Source: Thermococcus paralvinellae (GTDB lineage Archaea; Methanobacteriota_B; Thermococci; Thermococcales; Thermococcaceae). From it: DNA of 6,557 nt. Numbering within the stretch: position 1 is the first letter of the stretch; every line of letters begins with the position of its first letter. The position numbers and the translations under genes are program-made. The stretch covers positions 1-6,557 of the forward strand of contig DQUR01000175.1 in NCBI GenBank assembly GCA_015662175.1, read 5' to 3'. Shown here in pieces: positions 5,653 to 6,557 of the stretch. Under the pieces are notes generated by a model. The model was not told where the DNA came from and did not search any database. It worked only from the letters and a program-made list of their open reading frames with translations.

Positions 5653-6557
5653 ATGTATGAACTGACGGAGGATTACAAACTCAGAAAAATCACAAAATTC
5701 GAGCTCGATATGGTTGATGAGCGGGACGACTTGCTTGTTATCCCTCCCTCTTCCAGAGCCGGTCCCTGTGGAAATGATTGTGTGTTCTGCTATCTCATTC
5801 AGAACCCTCCTCAGATAATTTATCGAGCTGCCAGGCATGACACCCTAAATGATCCCCAGCTGGAGAGGAGGATTGCCTATGCAAGGGAACATTATGATTT
5901 GTGGATCCGCGTTACCGACACTTCAGCAAACGTTCAGTTTAATGAAAAGCGTATAGACTCGCTCCACAGGGCAGGCTTAGATGAAATTCAGATTTCCCTC
6001 CACACCACAAAGAAGGAAGTCAGGATCAGGCTCATGCATAACAGAAACGCCGGAAAGGTTATTGATCTAATTCCAAAAATTGTGGAACATTTTAGAATGA
6101 TTGCCGACATAATCCTGACCCCTGGATACAACGTCAGTGATATTGGAGAGATTTTAGAGGACTTGGACAGTTTCGGAGTCCACGAGGTTAGACTCTTTCC
6201 CGTTGGGGTTACAAGGTTTTCAAGAATAAGGGGACTGACAAGGGAGGAACTTCTTTTTGTGAAAAACGTTGCACTGGAGAAGCAAAAGAGCCTTGACTTA
6301 AAGATTATCATATCTCCAATTTTTCAGGCCCTTTTGGGAGAATTTACAACCGGCTTAGAACCCTTTGACATTGATACAAGCGTTCCAGCGTATATACTAA
6401 CGGGTGAGCTTGCGTACCCAGAGATGAAGCGCTTATTTCCAAAGCTCAACGTCGTCATGGTCAAGAACGAAGTTTTCGGTGGAAACATTGGAACAGCTGG
6501 ACTTTTAACGGGGCATGACATATTAAAAACCGTCAAACAATTACCCGAAGTTGAGCT
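5653..6557 (+). CDS. Radical SAM protein with DUF512 domain (3' end cut by window)
   Basis: There are 301 codons without a stop, and the gene continues past the window. The 4Fe-4S motif of radical SAM enzymes is CGNDCVFCY, spaced C-x3-C-x2-C (Cys39, Cys43, Cys46). [32 protein letters not shown] and [12 protein letters not shown] follow the barrel pattern of the COG1625/DUF512 group. The hallmark [17 protein letters not shown] near the visible end belongs to DUF512. Bacterial members usually carry an N-terminal PDZ-like domain; here only 38 residues precede the first cysteine, so that domain is absent. The reaction and substrate are unknown; the protein is presumably cytoplasmic and should cleave S-adenosylmethionine reductively. 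ATG 5653 is the only usable start after the in-frame TAG at 5605, and no Shine-Dalgarno is present. It lies 45 bases after the hydrolase pseudogene but has its own promoter. Confidence 0.88.
   Translation, partial: MYELTEDYKLRKITKFELDMVDERDDLLVIPPSSRAGPCGNDCVFCYLIQNPPQIIYRAARHDTLNDPQLERRIAYAREHYDLWIRVTDTSANVQFNEKRIDSLHRAGLDEIQISLHTTKKEVRIRLMHNRNAGKVIDLIPKIVEHFRMIADIILTPGYNVSDIGEILEDLDSFGVHEVRLFPVGVTRFSRIRGLTREELLFVKNVALEKQKSLDLKIIISPIFQALLGEFTTGLEPFDIDTSVPAYILTGELAYPEMKRLFPKLNVVMVKNEVFGGNIGTAGLLTGHDILKTVKQLPEVE

Overview
The window looks like a chromosomal segment of a hyperthermophilic archaeon of the order Thermococcales (Thermococcus, Pyrococcus or Palaeococcus type) with moderate to low GC. 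This rests on archaeal TATA boxes about 25 bases before gene starts, GGAGGTG/GGTGAT-type ribosome binding sites, GTG and TTG starts, an archaeal type II methionine aminopeptidase end, a class II tRNA-Ser with encoded CCA, an archaeal GlmU-type enzyme and a DUF835 protein. The genus cannot be settled by reading alone.

Layout: 1-200 is the 3' end of map (+). 206-292 is tRNA-Ser(CGA) (-), converging on map. A divergent promoter region (293-447) then serves the tRNA and an intact gene (448-1626, +) for a four-CBS-domain protein whose C-terminal part looks like the HPF/RaiA (S30AE) ribosome-hibernation fold. On the minus strand, 4763 down to 1637 forms one transcription unit: uppP (polyprenyl-diphosphate phosphatase), then a glmU-like bifunctional sugar-1-phosphate nucleotidylyltransferase/acetyltransferase, then a broken DUF835 membrane protein gene. 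The first two overlap at a TTGA, and the third starts 6 bases after the second stops. On the plus strand, divergent from uppP, is a broken metallo-beta-lactamase-fold hydrolase gene (about 4871-5607). It is followed by an intact radical SAM/DUF512 gene (5653 to the window edge) that appears to be leaderless.

How the genes fit together: uppP and glmU suggest envelope glycan or N-glycan metabolism, one recycling the polyprenyl phosphate carrier and the other making an activated amino sugar. The CBS protein could be a nucleotide-sensing ribosome factor. The radical SAM protein has no known substrate.

The most unusual feature is that two separate reading frames, one on each side of the intact uppP-glmU pair, can be rebuilt almost completely only by passing through about five or six lesions each. 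These are mostly single-base indels, plus one in-frame TGA. The neighbouring genes have comparable homopolymers and no such breaks, so real gene decay is favoured over sequencing error, though error is not excluded. No CRISPR array, insertion sequence, integrase or rRNA was seen.
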